Origin: a virus
IMG/VR virus record: IMGVR_UViG_3300042905_000668
Location: 1 to 62,867 of that record
DNA length: 62,867 bases
Reading direction: 5' to 3' (one strand)
Shown here piece after piece: positions 41,001 through 48,345 of the stretch. The number at the start of each line of letters is the position of its first letter. The stretch's first letter is position 1. The position numbers and the translations under genes were made by a program. The notes beneath the pieces were generated by a model. The model searched no databases and was not told where the DNA came from. It was given only the letters and a program-made list of their open reading frames with translations.

Positions 41001-41068
41001 TTTAATTCCTCGGTAGAGATATTGTCATCAAACCGTACGGGGCCAATCTTAGGCAGGGTAATGATCAT
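35036..41068 (-). CDS. Giant internal virion/ejection protein with metallopeptidase motif (2010 aa)
   Basis: A polyvalent protein of the type ejected into the host with the DNA (T7 gp16-like in position and size). The N-terminus has hydrophobic Gly/Ala-rich helices (LGDTLPAMGASALG; AAETAAKKAGEVAGKRAMYG). Central linkers are Thr/Gln-rich. Residues 966-970 are HESSH (HExxH) in EYEILHESSHATMSH, with DIQEFAAEAWSND downstream, a zincin protease signature. The C-terminal half holds LPD38-like helical blocks (YYNLAGNISSAVINTLQTPL, KRFAFSMYYMLFDTMMR, DDDDDFDTVMRSFL). No transglycosylase motif was seen. It ends the late block. Confidence 0.75.
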   Translation of the reverse strand: MIITLPKIGPVRFDDNISTEELNKQVGLLAKQYDFKIPKRDVGIGTLLKEGFMRGMGETGIALGDTLPAMGASALGFDEYAQRQMAEADASRQALQAKYPTQFKSYTEVESPYEGAQFIAETLGELGPTALTAMIPGIGAGAVGSRIAARGAMGAALEAGPLSMAGRAAAETAAKKAGEVAGKRAMYGGVYLGSFAQNAPEVFESIYQETDKMEPGIAALAGGLSSVLDAIVPGKLLGELGGYGKMKVIEKMAKESGAAPKVWKYIGKEAAKTAGSEGLTEAAQESINAAAEQVAGSTKDMFGPENIQRFKESFVKGAIGGGAFGTVGGASQGLTARKEFKDTKEAEEALKAQMDAEAKAGTLTPEKQAEYDIAIEAARKQREADLTSAFKNVPEDVGAVSLAALQQRAEAIKEQNPGAYDRIYGELDAAIAARKAEDADAEAKATAKANQELTQAETEYNEGMRNKQAGSAFAEETPTPGTGGMFKPALEEKRVEKAITQETTVTPNLLRGLRIPPNSLLTPKLKGLDLTNRNGIRRFVQVIESPKNMVNINDDVYTGILDKLYADGYGAEIDAARQEMQVEDISATKQGQQEQTRQFAFGVPDVTRPDAAPSGGSTSVVSEPASIEDTTTDETTVGGGDVSTQPDVRDATGREGQQPTTLTEGTATDGTTTTQTQQAEAQRQTATTTPRGILDRPDLSSELPIIQQKLGVAMSKLDQVAKDARAYFGKVVPELALDAIANDLVLAPTAYRNSKMKAFEKSPLGPEPTFGTEAEATFFKGQGGIHTKNAEAWARANLSPEAVAFMDQKIAQYTKEEKGEKGSIKTRAKQQKQQDIRKATKEQIKKENQAPKRASMQKIIGDVYFGDLDDNADTDLNGLLADADLAALHTQAHPVVLQQLANNNLVGALQGLADSGSSKTAELFAESLSKQVGNVNLVYGAEKSMYDPKTNTVYLRDGATEYEILHESSHATMSHTLDNPSHPVTRQVTTLFDQMKKGTEGTYGAQDIQEFAAEAWSNDAFRNRLKEFKPTGEKLTGWERLVNAMRQLLRLPPKTETALDAIDRMLNDIISPPPETRTGETMYAQSLSNPNVVQEMFTKMGATIRKQPIMNSENAVGFWKAAETIGTTGRQLMYKALNLSALGEAGSKYLGDSAKRFAATVEEMAGYQEKLLEAMYPLHNRLAEFRQTPEYQAWSTLVNDSTRVDVNPEAKLDKYKGSPEKEAEWKQLNARFNKLTPDGKKLYHDLFATYKTLDGEFLKSLERNIEATVGNKSQAASAYQKILFELSTVRVDHYAPLFREGPFWLQYDMNGDTKKESFESEAERDFARRQLEAKGATKIDVYSRADQLTSDNVPSGTMLADIMKIMKDNQAGDKAIDDLIQLVVKAMPEASILKSRQKRTGIGGYIDNAAYVFDRVSSNTARQLARMQYGPELQRIVKDMKETVDSSRGDVNTYGGELLKEFDGRRDFAMNPTLTAFSQYASSGAFYYNLAGNISSAVINTLQTPLIVYPQLGGEYGFKDAGVALNNARKLYMSSGFTRKVAELTGESSDQKAMTSIENLVNNGKAPQYAGLIGAMKDRGLLATSTARSALSSENNDSSGYGSTNKLVRVTTLVGSFMFHHAERMNREITAVAAYDLEKTRLNNPAKMTAEEKRLTPAEKETKAIDKALAMVEYSHGAGSTLSGPSLGQSDIGKVLMVFKRFAFSMYYMLFDTMMRSLPVKGATGEQLEAIKAARRQLAGVYGMSALFAGAKGLPLYWVAEAAYNMFQEDDDDDFDTVMRSFLGDFFYKGPVNYLTNLSIADRVGWTDLLWREQKGSKADASELSQFMESLLGAPYSIVDSILRGKDLIAEGQYERGIEAILPIALRNILKSGRYATEGANTLRGDTVGDVNGYNAAMQVLGFAPADLMKQYEENAYMTEKGKAIKSIEKNALKKYYAAMREGDADGMMDAREKLFELGAKYPELGISEKTITQSVKARERISNEMYQGVTLDRKLAPYLKQAAAEAYGE

Positions 41069-41071
41069 GGG

Positions 41072-42799
41072 TTATTCCGTTGCTTTGTACAAGTCGTTAA
41101 ACGAAGGAATACTAGCACCACCGCCTTGACCAGCAAGCAATGAAGGCATTGCATTCGCGCTGTATTTCATCCATTCCTGTTGCATAAACCGTTGAGCTTC
41201 AATTGGGGCCATTTTTTTGGCTTGCGCTTGCGCTTGTTGGAATTGTGGGCTGGTCTGGAAAGCGGTATAGGCTTTCTGTTCCGCTGTAGCAAGAGTTGCC
41301 GCCGCACGTTTATCCCCCGCCGCAATTTGATCTTTAAGGATACCAAGCCTTTCACGACCAAGCTGCAACTGCGCGTTAGCGGTTGCTGCACTTTGATTAA
41401 GTTGATCTTTTCTAAGCCCTAACTCACTCAAACCTAATATACCCGACTGCGCCAAACTAGCTTTTTGGAAATTGCCTTGTTGTTCAATTTGTTGGCGTTG
41501 TATAGCTTGATTATTACCAGCAGAAGCGGCGTTTAAATTTAAGCTAGTGTACTTATACAAGTTATCAGCGGCACGTTCTCCAGCCGCTTGAGCGGCTTGA
41601 TAGTTACCTTTTTTGGCGGCAACCTTCTGTTGCTCAAGGTTATCACGATAATCTTCTAACTTATCTTTAGCGGCACGATTTGCGGCTTCGCCACGAATAA
41701 GGTCTTCAATACCCTGACTGCCTTCGTTACCCAAAGCACCTGCAAGGGTACGCTCTTTACTACCGGCAATACGTAGACCCGTTTTAATACCGGTCAAAGC
41801 GCGACTAATTGCATTTTCTCTTTCAAGGCCAGCTTCCCGTTTACCAAGACGTTCTTCACGGGCTTCAAAACCGGGCCTGTCCATTTCTTCCAACTTTGTC
41901 TGCGTAAGCTCAACAGCGGTTTTTGCGTCCCTTTTTGCGTCTTCTGGTAACTTTTTGGTAAGTGCATCAAGGTTGGTTAATACGGGAGCGGCGGCCTCTT
42001 TCATTGTGGGCAACGTAGGCATCTTGAAATTACCAGCACCGGGGATTGCGGGGGCAACGGGAGCCACAGGAGCGGCGGGGGCTGGAGGTTGTGCTTGTCC
42101 CTCAAACATTGAACGGCGAGTAGCCGTCGCTGGGTCGTATGGCATAGCCGCAGGAGTAGCTGTAGGTGCTACAGCAGGAGGCATGGGGAGCCCCATAGAT
42201 TGACCCATTGCTCCAACAGGGCCACCAGTTATTGAACGTTCAGCATTGGATAAAGCATCTTGTGCTTCTTTAGCGGCGGCCTCTGCGGCGATGTACCCTT
42301 GGGGGTCTTGTTGGCGTTGGCGCAAACCATAGGTGCGTAACTTAGCCATTGCTTCTTCAACGCGTTTTCTTTCGCTTTCGCCTGTATACCCAGTGTTCTG
42401 ATAACGCTCAACCTTACCGCCATCTTCAAACGCAATAATGCCACCACCGGCGTAGGACTCGGGCAAGTTAGATTGTAGAGCTTCAACACCCTGAGACTGA
42501 TCTGCTTGAGCGGCTTGTGCCATCACCTGTTGGGCAATCGGAACACCGCCCTGTTGTGGTTGTTGCATGCCAGCACCGGCAATGTTTTGCGCCATCTTGG
42601 CTTTGACTTCTGACAACTTTTTGGTAAGTTCTTGAATGAGGGGGATTCCCACATACGATTTAATTGAACCGCTTTGAACACCCGCAATAAGACTTCTCTG
42701 TATGGCTTGAATTTCGTCTGGGCGGTTTGCACGTTTAGCCATTGCCGCCATAGAAGCGGCGCGGCGTGACATATCATCTTGTAGGCTATTGAGGCTCAT
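41072..42799 (-). CDS. Internal virion-type coiled-coil protein (575 aa)
   Basis: Long Gln/Ala/Lys coiled coils (QQKVAAKKGNYQAAQAAGER; NAQLQLGRERLGILKDQIAA) and a Pro/Ala-rich middle (PAPAAPVAPVAPAIPGAG). The segment ESYAGGGIIAFEDGGKVERY has the GGI/GGK motif shared by other late proteins. Its place between the 809-aa and 2010-aa proteins fits the second of a set of ejection proteins. No enzyme motif. Confidence 0.65.
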   Translation of the reverse strand: MSLNSLQDDMSRRAASMAAMAKRANRPDEIQAIQRSLIAGVQSGSIKSYVGIPLIQELTKKLSEVKAKMAQNIAGAGMQQPQQGGVPIAQQVMAQAAQADQSQGVEALQSNLPESYAGGGIIAFEDGGKVERYQNTGYTGESERKRVEEAMAKLRTYGLRQRQQDPQGYIAAEAAAKEAQDALSNAERSITGGPVGAMGQSMGLPMPPAVAPTATPAAMPYDPATATRRSMFEGQAQPPAPAAPVAPVAPAIPGAGNFKMPTLPTMKEAAAPVLTNLDALTKKLPEDAKRDAKTAVELTQTKLEEMDRPGFEAREERLGKREAGLERENAISRALTGIKTGLRIAGSKERTLAGALGNEGSQGIEDLIRGEAANRAAKDKLEDYRDNLEQQKVAAKKGNYQAAQAAGERAADNLYKYTSLNLNAASAGNNQAIQRQQIEQQGNFQKASLAQSGILGLSELGLRKDQLNQSAATANAQLQLGRERLGILKDQIAAGDKRAAATLATAEQKAYTAFQTSPQFQQAQAQAKKMAPIEAQRFMQQEWMKYSANAMPSLLAGQGGGASIPSFNDLYKATE

Positions 42800-42808
42800 A
42801 ATTTAACC

Positions 42809-45238
42809 TTATCGTGGAGTCAAAGCGTTGTTTAACGCCAAAGCACTAACACCGGCTGTACCAAAACCCGCTAATTGATTACCCAATGTAGGCTGTGCTT
42901 GATATTGAGTTGTAGTCTGGCCGGGAACGGCATAACCACGCAACAAAGCGTTGTATTGATTGAACGCAGTCATAGGCGCTTCTTGCGCTTGCGCGTAGTT
43001 TTGGATCGCTTGGTTGATAATCTGCTGTTGCTGACTTTGTTGCTGTCCACCAATCTGATTCTGCAAACCAAGAATGCCTGTCTGTGCAGCAAGTTGCTGT
43101 GTGCCAAGTTGACCAAGCTGCCCGGCAGCCTGATTAGCTAACCCGTAACCAGCTTGTTGTGCGCCAACACCTTGTAGACCTGCTTGTGCACCTTGCATAC
43201 CTTGAGCAGTACCTTGTAGACCAACACCTGCACCTTGCAAACCAAGCTGACCTGCGTTGATAGCTTGGCCAACACCTTGAAGACCCATACCGGCACCTTG
43301 CATAGCTTGCGCAGTACCTGCCAGTCCTGTATTGGCTCCTTGTTGAGCAAGTTGACCTGCGGCAATTGCACGGTCTGCGGCAGAAAGGCCAATCTGTGAC
43401 CCTTGCATACCTTGTGCCGTACCGGCCAATTGACGATCCACACCGGATAAACCAACTTGCGCACCTTGCATAGCCGCTTGCGCACCCTGCATACCTTGGG
43501 CTGTGCCAGCCAGTTGAGCGTTGACACCTTGCAAGCCCATACCAGCACCTTGAATGCCAGTTTGGAACGCTTGATTTGCGGCGTTGACACCAGACAGACC
43601 TGCTTGCGCACCCTGCATACCTTGGGCTGTACCTTGAAGTCCTGTCTGCGCGGCTTGAAGACCCATACCTGCGCCTTGCATGCCAAGGCCATATAAAGAC
43701 CCAGCTTGACCAAGACCTGCAAGACCCGCTTGTTGACCGGCCATAGCTTGACCAATACCAGACAAACCAAGTTGACCACCTTGTAAGGCAGTACCTAGAC
43801 CGGATTGCGCACCACCCAAACCTTGAAGACCAAGATTGGAGCCATACTGCATAGCCTGAATGGCTTTGTCGTAAGCGGTTTGCTGGCCTTGGGCGCGAAT
43901 GGCGTCCATCTGTGAAGCCAAAGCACGGTTAGCTTCAGCATTTTCAATAGCCTGACGTGACCCACCAAACGCACCCGCACGAGCGGCGGCAGACTTACGG
44001 CCTTGAGCGGCAATATCAGCTTGGCGTTGAGCGGCTTGAATTTGAACATCAGTCACAGCAGACTGATATGGGTTCATGTACTGCTGAATAGCGTATGGGC
44101 TTGTCATTTGACGAGCGTAATCTTGCCCTGCGGCGGCTTGTTGGGCCGCATAGTTACGTGCTTGCCCTGTAATATCTTGCCCTAACGCTTCTGCACGAAG
44201 ACCCATCCGACCAATGTCGGCGGCAGACTGTCCATACATTTGCGCTTGGGGAGCCATTGCGGCGGCTTGTGCGCCATAACCTGAACCCATTGCACCATAA
44301 CGATTAGCGGCTTCAAGGGCAAGTTGCTGACCAATCTGACCAGAGCCAAACCCAGCTTGACCGTAACCTAACGCTTGATTGGACAAGCCAGCGGCTTGTT
44401 GGCCATAACCCGCACCCATACCACCATAGTATTGACCGCCCTGAATACCTAATTGTTGGCCAAGCAAACCTGATTGCTGACCTTGCAGACCAGCTTGAGC
44501 GCCCATCTCACCAAACCGTGCGCCACCTTGAATGCCAATGTCTTGACCCATGAGGCCAGACTGCATGCCTTGAGCGCCAGCTTGTTGCGCCATACCAGTA
44601 GCCATATTTGCACGAGCTAAAGCGTCTTGTGCAGCAAAAGCTCCAATACCTTCACCACGGCTACCAGCCTGCGCACCTTGCGCACCGTAACCATAGGCTT
44701 GGTTTTGAGCCATGGCCGCGTTTCGGGCAGCGTTTTGCGCGGCTTGTTGGCCCAACATTTGGCCCATCTGACCAGATTGGAACCCTGCTTGACCGTAACC
44801 TGCGCCTTGAGCGGCAGTGTTTATACCCCCTTGAGCCGCCATGTTTGCCAAGCCTGTAGCTTGATTGTATTGGCCGGGCACCATCAAATTGGCCGCGTTG
44901 TACTGCACCTGCTGTTGCAGGGGGCTAAAGCCCGCTACGTATTTAGAGGGGTCGGTACTGTAAGGTGTAAACGGACGGGTGCCTGTAATTTCATCTGATA
45001 CCGCGCCTGTTGTTGGGTCAGTTACTTGCCTAGTTTGGAACAAGTTTTTACCTGCGCCCATGAGCACGTTTTCAACTTGGGGGCGCAACCAGTCAGGCAC
45101 ATTGGATTGCGTAACCGTAGTGCTTGTTGGGCCTCCACCGCCGCCACCGCCATAAATAATGCGACCACCTTCTTTACGGGTTACGGATTCGCCAAGGGGT
45201 TCACCCATAGCATAAAGTTCTCGGCGGGAATAGCTCAT
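42809..45238 (-). CDS. Gln/Gly/Ala repeat virion protein (809 aa)
   Basis: After an N-terminal part (MSYSRRELYAMGEP; TRKEGGRIIYGGGGGGG; NVPDWLRPQVENVLMGAGKN), most of the protein consists of degenerate short repeats such as AGLQGTAQGMQGAQAGL and GYGQAGFGSGQIGQQLA. A less repetitive helical patch near the middle (QIQAAQRQADIAAQGRKSAA) breaks the array. It is probably an elongated internal virion, tail or ejection protein. The repeated DNA (about 43.1-43.8 kb) is prone to recombination and length change. Overlaps the GNAT-like gene. Confidence 0.65.
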   Translation of the reverse strand: MSYSRRELYAMGEPLGESVTRKEGGRIIYGGGGGGGPTSTTVTQSNVPDWLRPQVENVLMGAGKNLFQTRQVTDPTTGAVSDEITGTRPFTPYSTDPSKYVAGFSPLQQQVQYNAANLMVPGQYNQATGLANMAAQGGINTAAQGAGYGQAGFQSGQMGQMLGQQAAQNAARNAAMAQNQAYGYGAQGAQAGSRGEGIGAFAAQDALARANMATGMAQQAGAQGMQSGLMGQDIGIQGGARFGEMGAQAGLQGQQSGLLGQQLGIQGGQYYGGMGAGYGQQAAGLSNQALGYGQAGFGSGQIGQQLALEAANRYGAMGSGYGAQAAAMAPQAQMYGQSAADIGRMGLRAEALGQDITGQARNYAAQQAAAGQDYARQMTSPYAIQQYMNPYQSAVTDVQIQAAQRQADIAAQGRKSAAARAGAFGGSRQAIENAEANRALASQMDAIRAQGQQTAYDKAIQAMQYGSNLGLQGLGGAQSGLGTALQGGQLGLSGIGQAMAGQQAGLAGLGQAGSLYGLGMQGAGMGLQAAQTGLQGTAQGMQGAQAGLSGVNAANQAFQTGIQGAGMGLQGVNAQLAGTAQGMQGAQAAMQGAQVGLSGVDRQLAGTAQGMQGSQIGLSAADRAIAAGQLAQQGANTGLAGTAQAMQGAGMGLQGVGQAINAGQLGLQGAGVGLQGTAQGMQGAQAGLQGVGAQQAGYGLANQAAGQLGQLGTQQLAAQTGILGLQNQIGGQQQSQQQQIINQAIQNYAQAQEAPMTAFNQYNALLRGYAVPGQTTTQYQAQPTLGNQLAGFGTAGVSALALNNALTPR

Positions 45239-45666
45239 ATTAGTACCTCAACTAAGGTGTTGCGCGGTTCAAAGTTGTAACGTTTCCACAAGCGCACAAT
45301 GGCTTCACGGCCACTACCTTGTATTTTCGTTGCCCCATGCGATTTAAGCAACTCTTTTAATTGCTCAAAAGTAGCTTGGTTAGAAATCAATTTACCGCCA
45401 ATGCAAGTAACAAACGCTACCCTATGAAGCGGGTAGTTTATAAAGGACACAGTGCAAGCACCATGGATTTGTTTCTCTTCGTCAATAGCAACTAACAGAA
45501 GCCACTGCCCAGAAGTTACATATTGTTGTACGTGGTCGATGTTGTAACAATACGCCCAGTCAGGAAAATCATGACCTTTGTTTAATGCGTCTTCAATGTA
45601 CGGTTTTACCGTAGGCCATATTTGGTGGATATAGCTTACATCTACAGAACGGATTGTTAGGTTCAT
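45235..45666 (-). CDS. GNAT acetyltransferase-like protein, T7 gp13-like position (143 aa)
   Basis: GNAT-like fold: VDVSYIHQIWPTVKPYIEDA, WLLLVAIDEEKQIHGACTVS (strand 4 region), VAFVTCIGGKLISNQATFEQ, then KSHGATKIQGSGREAIVRLW and KRYNFEPRNTLVEV. The acetyl-CoA loop is degenerate, so catalysis is unsure. In T7, the internal virion protein gp13 resembles acetyltransferases and is encoded in the same place, just before the large internal proteins. It overlaps both neighbours by four bases. Confidence 0.75.
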   Translation of the reverse strand: MNLTIRSVDVSYIHQIWPTVKPYIEDALNKGHDFPDWAYCYNIDHVQQYVTSGQWLLLVAIDEEKQIHGACTVSFINYPLHRVAFVTCIGGKLISNQATFEQLKELLKSHGATKIQGSGREAIVRLWKRYNFEPRNTLVEVLI

Positions 45667-46805
45667 TCGACATCATCCATCAAAGATGCAATACCGCCTT
45701 CAGCACGGCGCATCACGTTAGGGGTGCCACGGAGACCAGCAGACCTACCCACAATAGGAGATGTTGGGCCAGACGATGTACGTTGTGGCACAGGCTGTGG
45801 CGCGGGTTGTGCAGGGGCAAAGTACCCAGAATTGTCATACCCACTACCGTAACCCCCATAAGAGGATTGGTAGCTTGGTTGGTAGCTTGACTGATAGCTA
45901 GGTTGTTGAAAGCTAAATGGAGATTGCATCTGGGGTTGGTAGCTTGGTTGTTGAAAGCTAAATGGGGATTGCATTTGCATCTGTGGTTGATAGCTTTGTT
46001 GTTGAAAGCTAAATGGGGACTGTGCTTGAGTACGGAACAAACCATCAGGATAGCCACCGCCGGAGCCACCACCAAACCCACCACCAAAGCCACCACCAAA
46101 GCCACCACCAAACCCAGAACTATTGGTGTAAGGGTTAAATGGCTGTTGTGTCTGCGGCATAGACATCTGAGGGCCGTAGTTGTTATAACCACCAAACGAT
46201 TGAATATCCGTGCGGTTAATACCACTATCTCGCATGAAATCTAAAGTATTACTTATATTTGAGTTTGGATTTTGTTGAAAGTAATTACCAATTGTGTTGT
46301 TAATGTTGCCACGAGACATGCCGGAGTTAAAAGCTGGCGATTGCACGGGCTGTGTGCCATATGTGCTTGTATCAAACTGCGTAGCAGGCCGAGCGTAGTT
46401 TTGGTATGACGTGTTGTAGATGGGCTGAAAAAATTGATCAGAACCCGCCATGGGTCTGCCAGTAGGTGAAGTCATACCAGCGTTCTGCACCATTCCACTC
46501 CAGTTAGAGTCAGACGGTTTGCCATACATTTGGCTTGCGGAATCTTTAATTTGATTACTGGTAAACCCTTGGTTTAACAATTCGTTGTATGCAGTGCCGG
46601 ATTTTTCCCAAGGAATACCTTTCATAGCACTTAGAGTGTCATACCCTTGTTGGGTATTGACAGCCATATTAGCGTACGGAGGGGGAGGAGGAGCGATTAC
46701 AGCAGGTGTCGCAACTTCTGCGGAACCACCGCCTCCACCTCCACCGCCGCCAAAGCAACGACGTACACCGTTATAGTAGCCATTAAATTTGTTTGGAATG
46801 ATCAT
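45663..46805 (-). CDS. Low-complexity Gly/Gln/Ser-rich virion protein (380 aa)
   Basis: The N-terminus is MIIPNKFNGYYNGVRRC followed by nine Gly. The middle contains helical segments, then a Gly-Phe stretch (GGGFGGGFGGGFGGG) and tandem SPFSFQQPSYQPQMQ units (three, 45900-46020), Ser/Tyr/Gln-rich like phase-separating sequences. It ends RRAEGGIASLMDDVE with the AEGGI motif. A virion or ejection-linked role is inferred from context. Confidence 0.6.
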   Translation of the reverse strand: MIIPNKFNGYYNGVRRCFGGGGGGGGGSAEVATPAVIAPPPPPYANMAVNTQQGYDTLSAMKGIPWEKSGTAYNELLNQGFTSNQIKDSASQMYGKPSDSNWSGMVQNAGMTSPTGRPMAGSDQFFQPIYNTSYQNYARPATQFDTSTYGTQPVQSPAFNSGMSRGNINNTIGNYFQQNPNSNISNTLDFMRDSGINRTDIQSFGGYNNYGPQMSMPQTQQPFNPYTNSSGFGGGFGGGFGGGFGGGSGGGYPDGLFRTQAQSPFSFQQQSYQPQMQMQSPFSFQQPSYQPQMQSPFSFQQPSYQSSYQPSYQSSYGGYGSGYDNSGYFAPAQPAPQPVPQRTSSGPTSPIVGRSAGLRGTPNVMRRAEGGIASLMDDVE

Positions 46806-46814
46806 GGCTGTTCC

Positions 46815-47861
46815 TTATGCGTATGTGGGCATGTACTTGCGCGGATCAATCTCTTTACCCTGAGACTTACGACCTGTGCGGGCTTTACGCACTTTGTCCA
46901 TCATGGCGTAGAGTTGTTTAGCGCCTGCATCAGAGGAGCCGTTACCAAGGTGGGAGACCACATCAGCGGGGACTACAAACTCTTCAGTGGCTAAACGAGC
47001 GGGGCGCTTACCTCCGATGCTTGCAGGGATGCTGTCAGACATACCATCACCCGGGCCTTTGAGCATGCGGCCACCACGTGCGTAATCAGAGTAACTACCT
47101 AGATTAGAGATACCACCAGCGGCCATATTAGAAGAATACATAGGCTCTTCGCCAACCATACGGTCATAACCACCTGCGGTTAGATCAGTGATACCACCCT
47201 CTGCGTAAGGAGTAACGCCACGATAGTCCGAACTAAGACGAAAACGTTTTAGAGGGCCGTTATATTCTTCAGGTTCAAAGGGGTCGGGTCTTGCGCCAAT
47301 AGCACCGGCTAAACCAGCGGAGGCGGCAGTAAAAGGATTAGCCTTTAATGAAGCCATTGGGTCACTGGCAAACTTAGCCATACCCTCACCAAAGGTTGGA
47401 GCGGGTGGAGGGGGAACCACTGAAGGTGCGGTAGGTAAAAACGGAGAAGTAGAAGCGGCGGGTAGGCCAGAGATACCTGCATTTGCCGACAATGGAAACG
47501 CCTGATTCATTGCCGCATTAACACCAGAGGTGGTGTTTGCCAACTGGCTTGCTTGCGCAAAACTTTGACCCGCTGGAATTGGTGTAAACCCAGTAGTAGC
47601 AACTGGGTTAGCTAACATATTTGATACAGGCAAAGCATTAGACATTGCCGCATTTGTAGCCGCCTCAGTACCCGCAGTAGCCAAAGCCGCTTCTGTACCA
47701 GCAGCCGCACTACCGCCCAAAGCACCACCGATACCAGCACCGGCACCACCGGTCAAGCCTCCAAGAAGAGCACCTTTAAGAGGATCGCCACCAGTCAAAG
47801 CGGCAGAGCCACCACCCATTGCCGCGCCAAGCAGCATTGCTTCACCAACTCCAGTACCCAT
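46815..47861 (-). CDS. Ala/Gly-rich virion protein with conserved C-terminal domain (348 aa)
   Basis: The N-terminal 170 residues are hydrophobic and Gly/Ala-rich (LLGAAMGGGSAALTGG; GLTGGAGAGIGGALGG), suggesting membrane activity. The C-terminus has YAEGGITDLTAGGYDRM, MAAGGISNLG, YARGGRMLKGPGDGMSDSIP and EEFVVPADVVSHLGNGSSD, then AKQLYAMMDKVRKARTGRK. This last domain is a widespread, uncharacterised phage module. Probably an internal virion protein that meets the host membrane during DNA entry; inference. Confidence 0.65.
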   Translation of the reverse strand: MGTGVGEAMLLGAAMGGGSAALTGGDPLKGALLGGLTGGAGAGIGGALGGSAAAGTEAALATAGTEAATNAAMSNALPVSNMLANPVATTGFTPIPAGQSFAQASQLANTTSGVNAAMNQAFPLSANAGISGLPAASTSPFLPTAPSVVPPPPAPTFGEGMAKFASDPMASLKANPFTAASAGLAGAIGARPDPFEPEEYNGPLKRFRLSSDYRGVTPYAEGGITDLTAGGYDRMVGEEPMYSSNMAAGGISNLGSYSDYARGGRMLKGPGDGMSDSIPASIGGKRPARLATEEFVVPADVVSHLGNGSSDAGAKQLYAMMDKVRKARTGRKSQGKEIDPRKYMPTYA

Positions 47862-47895
47862 GATAGGCTCCTCTATGTTTTGTCATATTCTAGTA

Positions 47896-48342
47896 CTAAG
47901 GGGTCATTGTGCCAACTGCCCCAGCCCCAGAAATACCGGTTAATTCAATTGTTTTTGTAACACCAATTGTTCCTACCGTTCCAACCCCAGAAATACCCGT
48001 TAACCCAAATATTTCTGCAAAGCTAACCGATCCAACTGCGCCAGAAGCAGAAACTCCAACTACACTGCCCGGCACTTTGATACGCAAGACATTGGTTCCC
48101 TCATGCAAGGTTCCACCTTCGGTATCTCTGTAAACGTCACCTAGCCGCAAATTAACATAATCTGCATCGGTTGGTAATGTACGTAAGTCAAGATTCAAAC
48201 TTGCTAAATTAAGTTGTTGTACCGTGTTAATGTTATTAAAAAATAACCGAATTACATTACTCAAAGCATTCATGTACGCAACATCGTACTGAGCCGGTGC
48301 TTGTGGTATGTTTGGTGAAGATCGGTTCTGAAGCATGGACAT
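47896..48342 (-). CDS. Virion protein ending in LTGV-type repeats (148 aa)
   Basis: The N-terminal half is helical (YMNALSNVIRLFFNNINTVQ). The C-terminus carries three repeats of the form VGVSASGAVGSV / LTGISGVGTVGTI / LTGISGAGAVGTM. The same repeat occurs ten times in the tail protein at 58868-59593, 11 kb away, implying shared origin or interaction. Encoded next to the hub-like protein. Confidence 0.65.
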   Translation of the reverse strand: MSMLQNRSSPNIPQAPAQYDVAYMNALSNVIRLFFNNINTVQQLNLASLNLDLRTLPTDADYVNLRLGDVYRDTEGGTLHEGTNVLRIKVPGSVVGVSASGAVGSVSFAEIFGLTGISGVGTVGTIGVTKTIELTGISGAGAVGTMTP

Positions 48343-48345
48343 AGG

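Noticed and set aside
43140-43800. CRISPR-like repeat array
   Set aside because: The repeats are in frame within the 809-aa protein, irregular in length, and without unique spacers.
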